From CALKJP01 sp046299555 (GTDB lineage Bacteria; Bacteroidota; Bacteroidia; JACCXN01), in NCBI GenBank assembly GCA_046299555.1, contig JBKBHS010000002.1:186001-250000 (forward strand): DNA of 64,000 nt, in the 5' to 3' direction. The notes beneath the pieces are model-generated. The model ran no database searches. It was not told the DNA's origin and saw nothing but the letters and a program-made list of their open reading frames with translations. A program made the translations under genes and the position numbers. Every line of letters starts with the position of its first letter. Positions within the stretch are counted from its first letter, which is position 1. Positions 52,893-62,540 of the stretch are shown here, piece after piece.

Positions 52893-54650
52893 ATGTCATT
52901 ATTCGACAAAGATGAAATTTCTAAAGCAACAAAGCTTAAAAAATTTAAGCTGGATGTGCTTACTACTCCCCTTATGAAATTGTTAAAGCTGGATAAATTA
53001 AACCAGATGTATGACAATTTGGGAGATTTAAAAGATTTAGATTTCATAAATGCTGTATTAGACCAACTGGAAATAAAATGTGTAGTTGATGAAAAAGAAT
53101 TAAATAATATTCCTAAAGAAGGCTCATTTATTGTACTGGCTAACCATCCCTATGGAGGTATAGACGGACTAATTTTAATGAAGCTTTTGGTTAGCATTCG
53201 CCCCGATTTTAAAACCATGGGCAATTATTTATTACAAAAAATAAAACCAATTGAACACCTTATAATTCCGGTAAACCCATTTGATAATGTACAAGTAAAT
53301 AAAAGTAGTTTAGCCGGAATAAAAAAAACACTCGAATATTTGCAAAATGGTACCCCGATCGGCATATTTCCGGCTGGCGAAGTTTCTTCCTTCCAAACAG
53401 ATTCTAAACAAGTAATGGATAGAGAATGGAAACCGGCTATCGGTAGAATTATTTTAAAAGCTCAAGTTCCCGTTATTCCCGTTTATTTTAGTGGTGGCAA
53501 TAGTAAATTGTTTAATATTTTGGGAATGATTCACCCTGTATTTCGAACCATTCGAATACCCACCGAATTAATTAATAAAAAAGGTTCCGAAATACGAGTT
53601 AGAATTGGAAAACCTATTTGTCCTAAAACGTATAACGAATTTTCTGAACCTCAACAACTATTAAGATTTTTACGTTCAAAAACTTATGCACTTGGCTCAC
53701 CACTTGAATCGGAAGTAAAAAACTTTTTCAGGGTACCCTTTTTACCCAAAAAGGAAGCAGAAGAAATTATACCGCCCGTACCGGTTGAATTGCTCGAAAA
53801 AGACATCGAAAAATTGAAAAACACCAATAATCATTTGGTGGTACAAGATGACTACGATGTATTTGTTGCGCCCATTAATTTAATTCCAAACATAATTACT
53901 GAAATTGGACGCTTGCGAGAAGTTACCTTTAGAGAGGTGGGCGAAGGCACCAACAAAAGTTACGATTTAGATGAGTTTGATTTATATTATCATCATCTTT
54001 TTATTTGGGATCGCGTTAATAAAAAAATTGTAGGTGCTTACCGCATTGGTAAAGGTAATAATATTTATCGAAAATTCCGTAAAAAAGGATTTTATATAAA
54101 TACCTTATTTAAAATTAAAAATGGTTTTGTGCCCTATTTAAAAAGATCGCTTGAATTAGGACGTTCATTTATTGTTAAAGAATATCAGCAAAAACCTTTT
54201 TCGTTATTCCTTTTGTGGAAAGGCATTCTTACCTACTTAAGAAGAAATACTTATTACAAATATTTAATCGGTCCGGTTAGTATTAGCAATAGTTATTCAG
54301 AAACTTCAAAAGCGCTGATGGTTGAATTTTTACGTCAGCATTATTTTGATCGTAAGCTTTCAAAATTTATTGAACCTCGTAAAGCTTTTGAATACGATAC
54401 TTCAAAAGTAGATATGAATGTTTTATTAAAATCGCGCAAAAAAGATTTAAAAAGTCTGGATGAATTAATCTCAGAAATTGAACCTGCAGGATTTAAAGTT
54501 CCGGTTTTACTTAAGAAATACATTAAACAGGAAGCCAAGCTATTAGGGTTTAATGTTGATCCTAAATTTTCGAATGCTTTAGATGGTTTTATGATAATGG
54601 ATTTCACCAACGTGCCGGATGATACCATTAAAATGTTAGACAAAAATTAA
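52893..54650 (+). CDS. olsF: bifunctional ornithine-lipid-type aminolipid synthase (OlsF-like)
   Basis: A 585-residue fusion of two acyltransferases. The N-terminal half is a PlsC-type O-acyltransferase with NHPYGGIDG (84-92) as the His/Asp motif and IFPAGEVSS (158-166) as the glycerolipid-binding motif. The C-terminal half, from about residue 320, is a GNAT-like N-acyltransferase of the OlsB type (LREVTFREVGEG, IWDRVNKKIVGAYRIG). OlsF proteins N-acylate an amino acid with a 3-hydroxy fatty acid and then O-acylate it, giving ornithine lipids without phosphorus. In some Bacteroidota related enzymes make glycine lipids, so the head group is uncertain. It likely acts at the inner membrane face. 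Confidence 0.88.
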   Translation: MSLFDKDEISKATKLKKFKLDVLTTPLMKLLKLDKLNQMYDNLGDLKDLDFINAVLDQLEIKCVVDEKELNNIPKEGSFIVLANHPYGGIDGLILMKLLVSIRPDFKTMGNYLLQKIKPIEHLIIPVNPFDNVQVNKSSLAGIKKTLEYLQNGTPIGIFPAGEVSSFQTDSKQVMDREWKPAIGRIILKAQVPVIPVYFSGGNSKLFNILGMIHPVFRTIRIPTELINKKGSEIRVRIGKPICPKTYNEFSEPQQLLRFLRSKTYALGSPLESEVKNFFRVPFLPKKEAEEIIPPVPVELLEKDIEKLKNTNNHLVVQDDYDVFVAPINLIPNIITEIGRLREVTFREVGEGTNKSYDLDEFDLYYHHLFIWDRVNKKIVGAYRIGKGNNIYRKFRKKGFYINTLFKIKNGFVPYLKRSLELGRSFIVKEYQQKPFSLFLLWKGILTYLRRNTYYKYLIGPVSISNSYSETSKALMVEFLRQHYFDRKLSKFIEPRKAFEYDTSKVDMNVLLKSRKKDLKSLDELISEIEPAGFKVPVLLKKYIKQEAKLLGFNVDPKFSNALDGFMIMDFTNVPDDTIKMLDKN

Positions 54651-54680
54651 GCGTAAATAATCCAGCAAAAAATCTAAAAA

Positions 54681-55382
54681 TTAAATTTTATCCAAGGCTT
54701 TTAACAATTCTTTTTTAGATGTATAGCCGGAAGCTATGAATTGATATTTGCCATCTTTAAAAACTATAACACAAGGAAATCCTGTAACACCTAGTTTTTT
54801 GGATGTGTTAAAATCTTCATTCGCTTTAGCTTTATATACATCCGATTCAATTGCCTTAAAAAAGTCTTCTTTATTAATTTGATATTTTTCTAATAAAGGT
54901 AGATAGCTTTCATTTTCATGTAATAGTTTTCCATCAAAATAAAAGCGTTTTTGCATATCATGAGCAAATGAAATGGCAATTTCGGGTTTAATATCTTTAA
55001 TGTATGATAATGCAATAGAGGGTTTGACTGAGGAAGAAAAATAATCTTTCTTTTTGAGCAGCTCCAAATATGGCTCTCCAAATTTAATTCCTGTAGTACT
55101 TTCAACTCGTTTATAGGCGCTTAAAATATAATCGGCAAAACCTCCAATAGGACCTTCTCTATCGCCCACTACCATTCCACCACTAATAATTTCGAAATTG
55201 AATTTTTGTTTATACTCATTTTCAATTTCTTTTATAACAGGAGAAAATCCATAACACCATCCGCACATGGGATCGTACACATAAATTATTTTAGGTTTTT
55301 CCATAGTTTTTTTATTTTCCAAACCGGAAAATGATGTTAAAACAACAAATAAAGTAATCGATATTAATGTTCTAACAATCAT
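54681..55382 (-). CDS. DsbA family thiol oxidoreductase, probably periplasmic
   Basis: A 233-residue DsbA/FrnE-type protein with the redox motif CGWC (Cys40-Cys43) in [10 protein letters not shown] and the cis-Pro loop [11 protein letters not shown] near residue 198. The N terminus ([18 protein letters not shown]) looks like a signal peptide, so the protein is probably exported; a shorter start at Met27 would give a cytoplasmic FrnE-like protein. The longer start is favoured because its ATG overlaps the pyrD stop in an ATGA arrangement (4 bp), typical of coupled translation. Last gene of the minus-strand cluster. Confidence 0.86.
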   Translation of the reverse strand: MIVRTLISITLFVVLTSFSGLENKKTMEKPKIIYVYDPMCGWCYGFSPVIKEIENEYKQKFNFEIISGGMVVGDREGPIGGFADYILSAYKRVESTTGIKFGEPYLELLKKKDYFSSSVKPSIALSYIKDIKPEIAISFAHDMQKRFYFDGKLLHENESYLPLLEKYQINKEDFFKAIESDVYKAKANEDFNTSKKLGVTGFPCVIVFKDGKYQFIASGYTSKKELLKALDKI

Positions 55383-56443
55383 TTGTTTATCAAATATTGA
55401 TTAATGCGTTTTACTAAGCCAGGTCCTTCATAAATAAAACCGGTGTATAGCTGAATTAAATCAGCTCCTGCCTCTAATTTTTCTTTTGCATCTTGTGGAG
55501 AGTGAATACCTCCCACTCCAATTATAGGAAATGCTTTACCCGATTTTTCTGACAAATATTTTATAACCTCAGTAGAGCGTTTTGTTAATGGCTTACCACT
55601 TAAACCTCCTGCACCAATTTCTTCTATTTTGTTTTTAGCAGTTTTTAAATTTTCTCTGCTAATAGTTGTATTAGTGGCAATTACTCCATCAATTCCACTT
55701 GTTTTTACAATTTCAATTATATCATCTAATTGTGAATTAGTTAAATCTGGAGCAATTTTTAATAAAATTGGTCTGCCTTCGCCATTATCTCTCAACTTAA
55801 CTTTGGTTTTAGCAGCAAGCTCTCTGTTTACTTCCTTTAATCTTAAAAGCAGTTTTGTCAATGGCTCTTTTTCTTGCAAATCTCTCAAATTGGGAGTATT
55901 AGGAGAACTAACATTTACCACAAAATAGTCCACATAGTCGTATAATGCACGGAAACAATATTCATAATCATTCACCGCCTCTTCGTTGGGTGTTACTTTG
56001 TTTTTACCAATATTGCCACCAATAATAATGTTTTGATTTTTGTTTTTTAAACGTTGAACTGCGACCTCAACACCTTGATTATTAAATCCCATTCTATTTA
56101 TAATAGCCTCATCTTCAGGAAGGCGAAACAATCTAGGCTTGTCATTTCCGGGTTGTGGTTTTGGAGTTAAGGTTCCAATTTCAATAAAACCAAAGCCAAA
56201 GCATGCTAATTCATTAAACAATTTCGCATCTTTATCAAATCCTGCTGCTAAACCTACGGGGTTAGGAAATTTAATTCCAAAAACTTCTTTTTCAAGTTTT
56301 TTATCATTTACGGAATAAAGCCCTTTTGATATTTTTTCTGCCAAAGGCAAGCCCATGACAATTTTGGTCCATTTAAAAACTTTATTGTGAATTTCTTCCG
56401 GATCGGAAAGAAAAAGTAAAGGTTTTATGAATGATTTATACAT
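55379..56443 (-). CDS. pyrD: dihydroorotate dehydrogenase (quinone), class 2
   Basis: PyrD oxidises dihydroorotate to orotate in pyrimidine synthesis, passing electrons to quinone at the membrane. The 354 residues include the N-terminal membrane-associating helices ([20 protein letters not shown]) that define class 2, the FMN site [10 protein letters not shown] (about 65-74), NRMGFNNQG, the catalytic serine region SSPNTPNLR near 178-186, and the C-terminal [11 protein letters not shown] and [11 protein letters not shown]. It starts 6 bp after the cytochrome-like lipoprotein gene and its stop overlaps the DsbA-family start. Confidence 0.96.
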   Translation of the reverse strand: MYKSFIKPLLFLSDPEEIHNKVFKWTKIVMGLPLAEKISKGLYSVNDKKLEKEVFGIKFPNPVGLAAGFDKDAKLFNELACFGFGFIEIGTLTPKPQPGNDKPRLFRLPEDEAIINRMGFNNQGVEVAVQRLKNKNQNIIIGGNIGKNKVTPNEEAVNDYEYCFRALYDYVDYFVVNVSSPNTPNLRDLQEKEPLTKLLLRLKEVNRELAAKTKVKLRDNGEGRPILLKIAPDLTNSQLDDIIEIVKTSGIDGVIATNTTISRENLKTAKNKIEEIGAGGLSGKPLTKRSTEVIKYLSEKSGKAFPIIGVGGIHSPQDAKEKLEAGADLIQLYTGFIYEGPGLVKRINQYLINK

Positions 56444-56449
56444 GTTTGC

Positions 56450-56830
56450 TTAGTCTTTCATTCCATTTTTTACCCAACATTCAATTTTTTGAATGTCTTC
56501 GTTTTTTAATTTCGGCTTAAACATAGGCATTTTGGGATATCCTTTTTCATGTTTAATTGTTCCAAGTAATTCGCCTTTAGTAGCTGCGTTTTTTACATCC
56601 TCAATATTCAATACACTAATATTATGTTTTCTGGATTTATCATTATGACATCCGCTTGATGCGCAATTAGGTTCTAAAATGGGCAAAATATCATTTTTAT
56701 AACTTAATTCATTTACCGAAGAGCAGTCAATAGGAGCTGAAACAACTTCAGTTTTTTTACTTGTGCCGCAAGCATAAAATATCGAAAAGCTTAATAAACT
56801 AATTCCGACATACATTATTTTCTTTTTCAT
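56450..56830 (-). CDS. small c-type cytochrome-like lipoprotein with a CX4CH motif
   Basis: A 126-residue predicted lipoprotein (signal through FYAC, Cys21) with one haem-type motif, Cys56-ASSG-Cys61-His62, spaced CX4CH rather than CX2CH. Downstream Met101 or Met103 in PKMPMF could be the distal ligand, and IQKIECWVKNGMKD is the typical C-terminal helix. This matches the haem-binding region found in many Bacteroidota proteins (YKNDILPILEPNCASSGCH type). A redox role in the periplasm is inferred; whether haem is attached through the unusual spacing is not known. It precedes pyrD by 6 bp. Confidence 0.83.
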   Translation of the reverse strand: MKKKIMYVGISLLSFSIFYACGTSKKTEVVSAPIDCSSVNELSYKNDILPILEPNCASSGCHNDKSRKHNISVLNIEDVKNAATKGELLGTIKHEKGYPKMPMFKPKLKNEDIQKIECWVKNGMKD

Positions 56831-56872
56831 GATATAGCGTTGGTTGGTTTTAATTGCAATGTTAAAATAAAA

Positions 56873-57226
56873 TTACATTGGTTGATACAATTTAAAGGTT
56901 CCATTTTTATAAAATATCACAATTTTATCAATTTCATTTTCATTAATGTTTAAACAAGTATTTTCTAAATCAGGTTGAACAAAATCAGATTTAATTTCTG
57001 CGTTTGCAATTTCCTTTTCTTTAATGAACGATTTTTTTCCCGTTAATAACCATTCAATATCAATATCCGGAAAAGCAGCAATTATTTTTTGAATCAACTC
57101 CAAACTTGGCTTATTTCTTCCATTTAAAATATGCGAAATAGAAGAACGTTGTACTTGAATTGCATCGGCAAATCCGGATGGACTTAACCCTTTTTGGAAC
57201 ATTATTGCTTTAATTCGTTCTAACAT
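56873..57226 (-). CDS. XRE family helix-turn-helix regulator
   Basis: A 117-residue DNA-binding protein. Residues 1-62 form an XRE/HTH_3 domain with the recognition region GFADAIQVQRSSISHILNGRNKPSLELIQKI split by the usual turn. A 30-residue linker rich in Glu/Asn follows, then a short C-terminal beta hairpin (IDKIVIFYKNGTFKLYQPM), a layout seen in other Bacteroidota XRE proteins. The gene is divergent from the DUF6340 lipoprotein gene across a 266-bp spacer with several TTTAC-N4-GTAAA palindromes. One covers its own -7 box, so autorepression is likely. Confidence 0.9.
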   Translation of the reverse strand: MLERIKAIMFQKGLSPSGFADAIQVQRSSISHILNGRNKPSLELIQKIIAAFPDIDIEWLLTGKKSFIKEKEIANAEIKSDFVQPDLENTCLNINENEIDKIVIFYKNGTFKLYQPM

Positions 57227-57245
57227 GATAAAGTTATTATTACAA

Positions 57246-57260
57246 GTTACAAATGTAAAC
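57246..57260. promoter_or_regulatory. operator-like palindrome over the XRE gene -7 box
   Basis: GTTACAAATGTAAAC contains TTAC-AAAT-GTAA. Read on the minus strand the same bases include TACATTTG (57257 to 57250), a match to TAnnTTTG, 24 bp before the XRE start. A repressor bound here would block the XRE promoter. Confidence 0.55.
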
Positions 57261-57372
57261 TTTATTTTAATTTTATCTATACTTAATCGGTTAAAATTTC
57301 TTTAAACAATTCAACAAATACCGTAATTAATAACATATATCTTATTGGTTTTTAATTTATTATAACCTTAAG

Positions 57373-57401
57373 TTTACTTTTGTAAATTTACGTTTTGTAA
57401 A
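57373..57401. promoter_or_regulatory. two adjacent operator-like palindromes
   Basis: TTTAC-TTTT-GTAAA (57373-57386) is followed directly by TTTAC-GTTTT-GTAAA (57387-57401). The first also contains TACTTTTG (57375-57382), a possible -7 box on the plus strand. Confidence 0.5.
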
Positions 57402-57422
57402 AGTCTGATTTATTGAACTGTA

Positions 57423-57444
57423 TAAATTTACAAATGTAAATTTA
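57423..57444. promoter_or_regulatory. long perfect operator-like palindrome
   Basis: TAAATTTAC-AAAT-GTAAATTTA is a perfect inverted repeat with 9-bp arms, the best copy of the TTTAC-N4-GTAAA family. It ends just upstream of the -33 box of the lipoprotein gene. There is no T-run, so it is not a terminator. Confidence 0.6.
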
Positions 57445-57474
57445 TTTGTTTTGGCATATAAATTGGTAGTTTTG
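57445..57474 (+). promoter_or_regulatory. promoter of the DUF6340 lipoprotein gene
   Basis: TTTG (57445-57448) and TAGTTTTG (57467-57474) are separated by 18 bp, close to the usual Bacteroidota -33/-7 spacing. The ATG at 57493 is 18 bp downstream. The long palindrome abuts the -33 element. Confidence 0.6.
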
Positions 57475-57492
57475 TAAATCAAAAAAGTGAAA

Positions 57493-58554
57493 ATGAAAAA
57501 TCGATATCTCTTATTTACAGTTATTACATTATCAGTAGTTTTATTCTCTTGTTCGAAATTCAGCTATGTAAATATTCCGGTATTACGACCTGCCGATATT
57601 ACCCTACCCGACCATATTCAAAAACTGGCGGTGGTTAATCGCTCATTGCCGGACGATAAAAACAAGGCATGGAATATTATTGAGGGTATAATTACCGGTG
57701 AAGGAATTAAAGCCGATAAAATTGGTTCGCAAATGTGTATTGAAGGATTTCGTCAAACTTTAATGCAATCTCCCCGATTCCAATTGGTAAACTCACCTGT
57801 TAATGAATTGCATGCTTTAGGTACAGGGCAAATGCCACCTCCTCTTTCGTGGTTACAAGTAGAATCTATTTGCCAACAAAGTGGTGCCGATGCCTTAGTT
57901 TTGTTAGAAGTATTCGACTCTGATGCACAAATAACAACCGAAGCTTTTGAGCAACAAATTAAAGGCCCGGACGGTACCATGAAAAAAGTGCCAATGTTTA
58001 GAGCCAATATGCGTATGGTAGTTAAAACAGCATGGAGAATATATGATCCAAAAACAAGAAGAACTTGGGATGAAATTAGAGGCGATGATTTTATGATGTT
58101 TACGGCTGAAGGCAGTACCCCTGACGTAGCCATAAATGCATTAATTGCACGAAGAGAAGCTATTAATAGAACCGGAAGATATGCCGGTGGTTTATATGCC
58201 AACAGAATTAGCCCCATGTGGACCAATGTTAGTCGCAGGTTTTATAAAAAAGGAAATGAAGCATTAGAAATGGCGGCTCGCAAAGCACGAACAAACGACT
58301 GGAAAGGCGCAGCTGATATATGGAAAAAAGAAGCCAATAATCCCGATCCTAAAATTGCCGGAAGAGCCAAGTATAATATGGCCGTATTTTGCGAAACTGA
58401 AGGAAGATTAGATTTAGCTATTGAATGGGCAAGAAAATCATACACCGAAAACAATAACAAAAAAGCTCGTCAATACGTAAGTATATTAACTCATCAACAA
58501 AATCAAAACGAAAGAGCTGCTGAACAAATGCGATCTGTAAATGGAAATGAATAA
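57493..58554 (+). CDS. DUF6340 family lipoprotein
   Basis: A 353-residue predicted lipoprotein. The signal peptide ends in a lipobox at FSC (MKNRYLLFTVITLSVVLFSC), and the mature protein starts FSYVNIPVLRPADITLP, the conserved start of DUF6340 proteins found in Bacteroidota. IQKLAVVNRSLPDD, the CIEGFRQTLMQSPRF stretch and ADALVLLEVFDSD follow. The C-terminal third is TPR-like (EMAARKARTNDWKGAADIWKKEA). A GTG six bases upstream is in frame, but the ATG fits better. The gene has a good promoter flanked by palindromes and is divergent from the XRE regulator. Function is unknown; it probably sits at the outer membrane. Confidence 0.86.
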   Translation: MKNRYLLFTVITLSVVLFSCSKFSYVNIPVLRPADITLPDHIQKLAVVNRSLPDDKNKAWNIIEGIITGEGIKADKIGSQMCIEGFRQTLMQSPRFQLVNSPVNELHALGTGQMPPPLSWLQVESICQQSGADALVLLEVFDSDAQITTEAFEQQIKGPDGTMKKVPMFRANMRMVVKTAWRIYDPKTRRTWDEIRGDDFMMFTAEGSTPDVAINALIARREAINRTGRYAGGLYANRISPMWTNVSRRFYKKGNEALEMAARKARTNDWKGAADIWKKEANNPDPKIAGRAKYNMAVFCETEGRLDLAIEWARKSYTENNNKKARQYVSILTHQQNQNERAAEQMRSVNGNE

Positions 58555-58652
58555 AATCATATAATTAATTTGCATTAGTTATTTAATAATTAAGCTTAAT
58601 CGAATATTTAAATTAACTTGTAAAATAAATTATAGATAGATAAAATATTTGT

Positions 58653-58660
58653 TACTTTTG
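58653..58660 (+). promoter_or_regulatory. -7 box TACTTTTG of pyrG
   Basis: TACTTTTG followed by GCATCC is a typical Bacteroidota -7 region. It lies 29 bp before the pyrG ATG. No -33 TTG at the standard distance was found. Confidence 0.6.
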
Positions 58661-58676
58661 CATCCCGTAACGTTAA

Positions 58677-60296
<1,620 letters not shown>

Positions 60297-60320
60297 CACT
60301 GTAAATTGTATATAGCTGTT

Positions 60321-60368
60321 AAGGCTGCAAATTCCTAAAAAATGTGTAGGTTTGCAGCCTTAAATTTT
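60321..60368 (+). terminator. probable terminator or attenuator hairpin after pyrG
   Basis: A perfect 11-bp stem (aaggctgcaaa with tttgcagcctt) enclosing a 19-base loop, followed by a weak aaatttt tail. It may only partly stop transcription between pyrG and yidC. Confidence 0.55.
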
Positions 60369-60400
60369 CATTACAATCATTCAAATTTGATATCAAATAC

Positions 60401-62293
60401 ATGGATAGAAATTCAATAATCGGTTTAATTCTTATTGCTGCAATCATGATTGGTTACAGCATCTACACCAGCCCATCAAAAGAAGAATTAGAAGCTATTA
60501 AACGCCAGCAAGATTCAATAGCTGCTGTAAATTTAGCAGCACGCAAAGCAGCTGAAAATGAACTTGAAAAAAATTACACCATTCAAGAAAATACTTCAAA
60601 CAGCTTCGATAGCCTTTTATCTTTTAATGCTGATTCTATTAACAAAGATTCATTACAATTAATACAATTACAAAATCAATTTGGTGTTTTTGCCAATTCA
60701 GCTAAAGGAGAACAAAAATATTACACCCTTGAAAACGATAAGCTAATAGCAAAGATTAGTAATAAAGGCGGAAGAATTGTATCGGTAACACTAAAAGATT
60801 ACAAAACATACAGCGGGCAACCTTTAGAATTATTTGACGAAGATTCCTCAATGTTTAGTATAAACTTTTTTGCAGGTAATAAAGCAATTGCAACTAAAGA
60901 TTTATACTTCGAAGCAATTGATAATTCCATTAAAGTTTCCGGGAATGATTCAGCCACCTTTACCATGCGACTAAATGCCGGAAATAATAAGCACTTAGAC
61001 TTTGTATATACCATAAAAGGGAATGATTTTATGATTGGTTATAGTATTCAGGCAAAAGGCTTACAGGATATTATAGCCGAAAATACTACCGATTTTAATT
61101 TGAATTGGTTTTTAAAAGCTCCACGTCAAGAAAAAAGTATTGAAAATGAAAGAAACGCTTCTACCATATATTTTAAATATGCAGAAGATGAAGTAGATTA
61201 TTTATCAGAAACCTCCGATGAAAAAAAACCTTTAGAGGCAAGAGTTAAATGGATAGCTTTTAAACAACAGTTTTTTAGTACAGCCCTTATTGCAAAAGAA
61301 GCATTTGATAAATACAACGCTGAAATTGAAACAAAAACCGATAAAAATTCAGAAAAATATACCAAACAATTTTATGCTTCTTTAAGTATTCCATACAAGC
61401 ATAATGGATTCGAAAAATTTGACATGCAATTTTATTTCGGTCCTAACCATTACCAAACATTAAAATCATATAATTTAGATTTACATCATATAGTTCCTCT
61501 TGGTTGGGGTATTTTTGGATGGGTAAATAAGTTTTTAGTAATTCCTGTATTTAACTGGTTAAATAATTTTAATCTGAATTTTGGGATTATCATTTTAATT
61601 CTTACCATTTTAATTAAAGTACTTCTATTTCCGCTTACTTACAAATCATATTTATCGATGGCTAAAATGCGATTGCTAAAGCCCGATTTAGATGAAATAA
61701 ATAAAAAATATTCAAATGACGACCCTTTAAAAAAACAACAAGCTATAATGAATTTGTATAAGCGTGCAGGTGTTAGTCCATTTGGTGGTTGCTTACCTAT
61801 GCTTTTACAAATGCCAATTTTAATAGCCATGTTCCGCTTCTTCCCTGCTTCCATTGAGTTGCGCGGTGAATCATTTTTATGGGCGGATGATTTATCAACT
61901 TACGATTCAATTTTAGACCTCCCATTTAATATTCCCTTTTATGGCGATCATGTGAGTTTATTTACATTATTAATGACAGCTTCAACTATTTTATATACTC
62001 GAATGAACAGCCAGTTTTCTTCAAGTCCAGAAATGGCTCAAATGAAATGGATGATGTATTTAATGCCAATAGTATTTTTAGGCGTATTTAATAATTATTC
62101 TGCCGGATTAAGTTATTACTATTTCTTAGCTAACATGATTACATTTGGCCAACAATTTTTAATGAAACGTTTTGTAGATGATAAAAAATTGCATGCACAG
62201 ATAGAAGAAAATAAAAAGAAACCATTAACAGAAAAAAAATCATCTTTCCAAAAACGCTTGGAAGAAGCTGCTAAAAGGAGAGGAAAATTGTAA
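60401..62293 (+). CDS. yidC: membrane protein insertase YidC
   Basis: YidC inserts and folds inner membrane proteins alone or with SecYEG. The 630 residues start with TM1 (IIGLILIAAIMIGYSIY), then a large periplasmic P1 domain (about 30-360) and the conserved YidC/Oxa1 core with five helices (LNFGIIILILTILIKVLLFPLTYKSYLSMAKM split over 385-420; GVSPFGGCLPMLLQMPILIAMF). The critical basic residue in the hydrophilic groove corresponds to the Lys/Arg region near MRLLKPD. A basic C-terminal tail (KKSSFQKRLEEAAKRRGKL) is ribosome-binding in type. A palindrome ATTTGATATCAAAT sits just before the ATG. Confidence 0.96.
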   Translation: MDRNSIIGLILIAAIMIGYSIYTSPSKEELEAIKRQQDSIAAVNLAARKAAENELEKNYTIQENTSNSFDSLLSFNADSINKDSLQLIQLQNQFGVFANSAKGEQKYYTLENDKLIAKISNKGGRIVSVTLKDYKTYSGQPLELFDEDSSMFSINFFAGNKAIATKDLYFEAIDNSIKVSGNDSATFTMRLNAGNNKHLDFVYTIKGNDFMIGYSIQAKGLQDIIAENTTDFNLNWFLKAPRQEKSIENERNASTIYFKYAEDEVDYLSETSDEKKPLEARVKWIAFKQQFFSTALIAKEAFDKYNAEIETKTDKNSEKYTKQFYASLSIPYKHNGFEKFDMQFYFGPNHYQTLKSYNLDLHHIVPLGWGIFGWVNKFLVIPVFNWLNNFNLNFGIIILILTILIKVLLFPLTYKSYLSMAKMRLLKPDLDEINKKYSNDDPLKKQQAIMNLYKRAGVSPFGGCLPMLLQMPILIAMFRFFPASIELRGESFLWADDLSTYDSILDLPFNIPFYGDHVSLFTLLMTASTILYTRMNSQFSSSPEMAQMKWMMYLMPIVFLGVFNNYSAGLSYYYFLANMITFGQQFLMKRFVDDKKLHAQIEENKKKPLTEKKSSFQKRLEEAAKRRGKL

Positions 62294-62310
62294 TCTAATT
62301 TACATTACAT

Positions 62311-62340
62311 AAAAAAGCCCCCAAAATTGGGGGCTTTTTT
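62311..62340. terminator. bidirectional intrinsic terminator
   Basis: A long stem (aaaaaagcccccaa with its complement ttgggggctttttt) and A/T runs on both sides. It stops yidC and also the converging minus-strand transcript, whose last gene ends at its edge. Confidence 0.94.
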
Positions 62341-62539
62341 ATGAATGATTATTAATCTTTTTGATTTTCTTTTTTATTAAAAACATCAATGCAAAATACA
62401 AAAGCGAAATACTAGAAAAAAATGCAATAGTGTTTAATAATTGAAATGGTTCTTCTATTTTATATTTATATTCAGCATGGAATAATGTAATTATTGCTCC
62501 AAAAATTAAAGAACGAATAAACAGTTTTTTATTTTCCAT
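62339..62539 (-). CDS. small two-TM membrane protein
   Basis: A 66-residue protein with two predicted membrane helices: LFIRSLIFGAIITLFHA and TIAFFSSISLLYFALMFLI. A charged loop (EYKYKIEEPFQ) lies between them, and a strongly basic tail (KKKIKKINN) follows. I recognise no family. The ATG is 1 bp after the antiporter stop, so it is co-transcribed and could be an accessory peptide of that transporter, though this rests on position only. The stop codon lies at the foot of the shared terminator. Confidence 0.68.
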   Translation of the reverse strand: MENKKLFIRSLIFGAIITLFHAEYKYKIEEPFQLLNTIAFFSSISLLYFALMFLIKKKIKKINNHS

Positions 62540-62540
62540 T

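Noticed and set aside
57423..57444. Transcription terminator
   Set aside because: The palindrome is AT-rich with no T-run and lies upstream of a promoter between divergent genes, so operator is the better reading.
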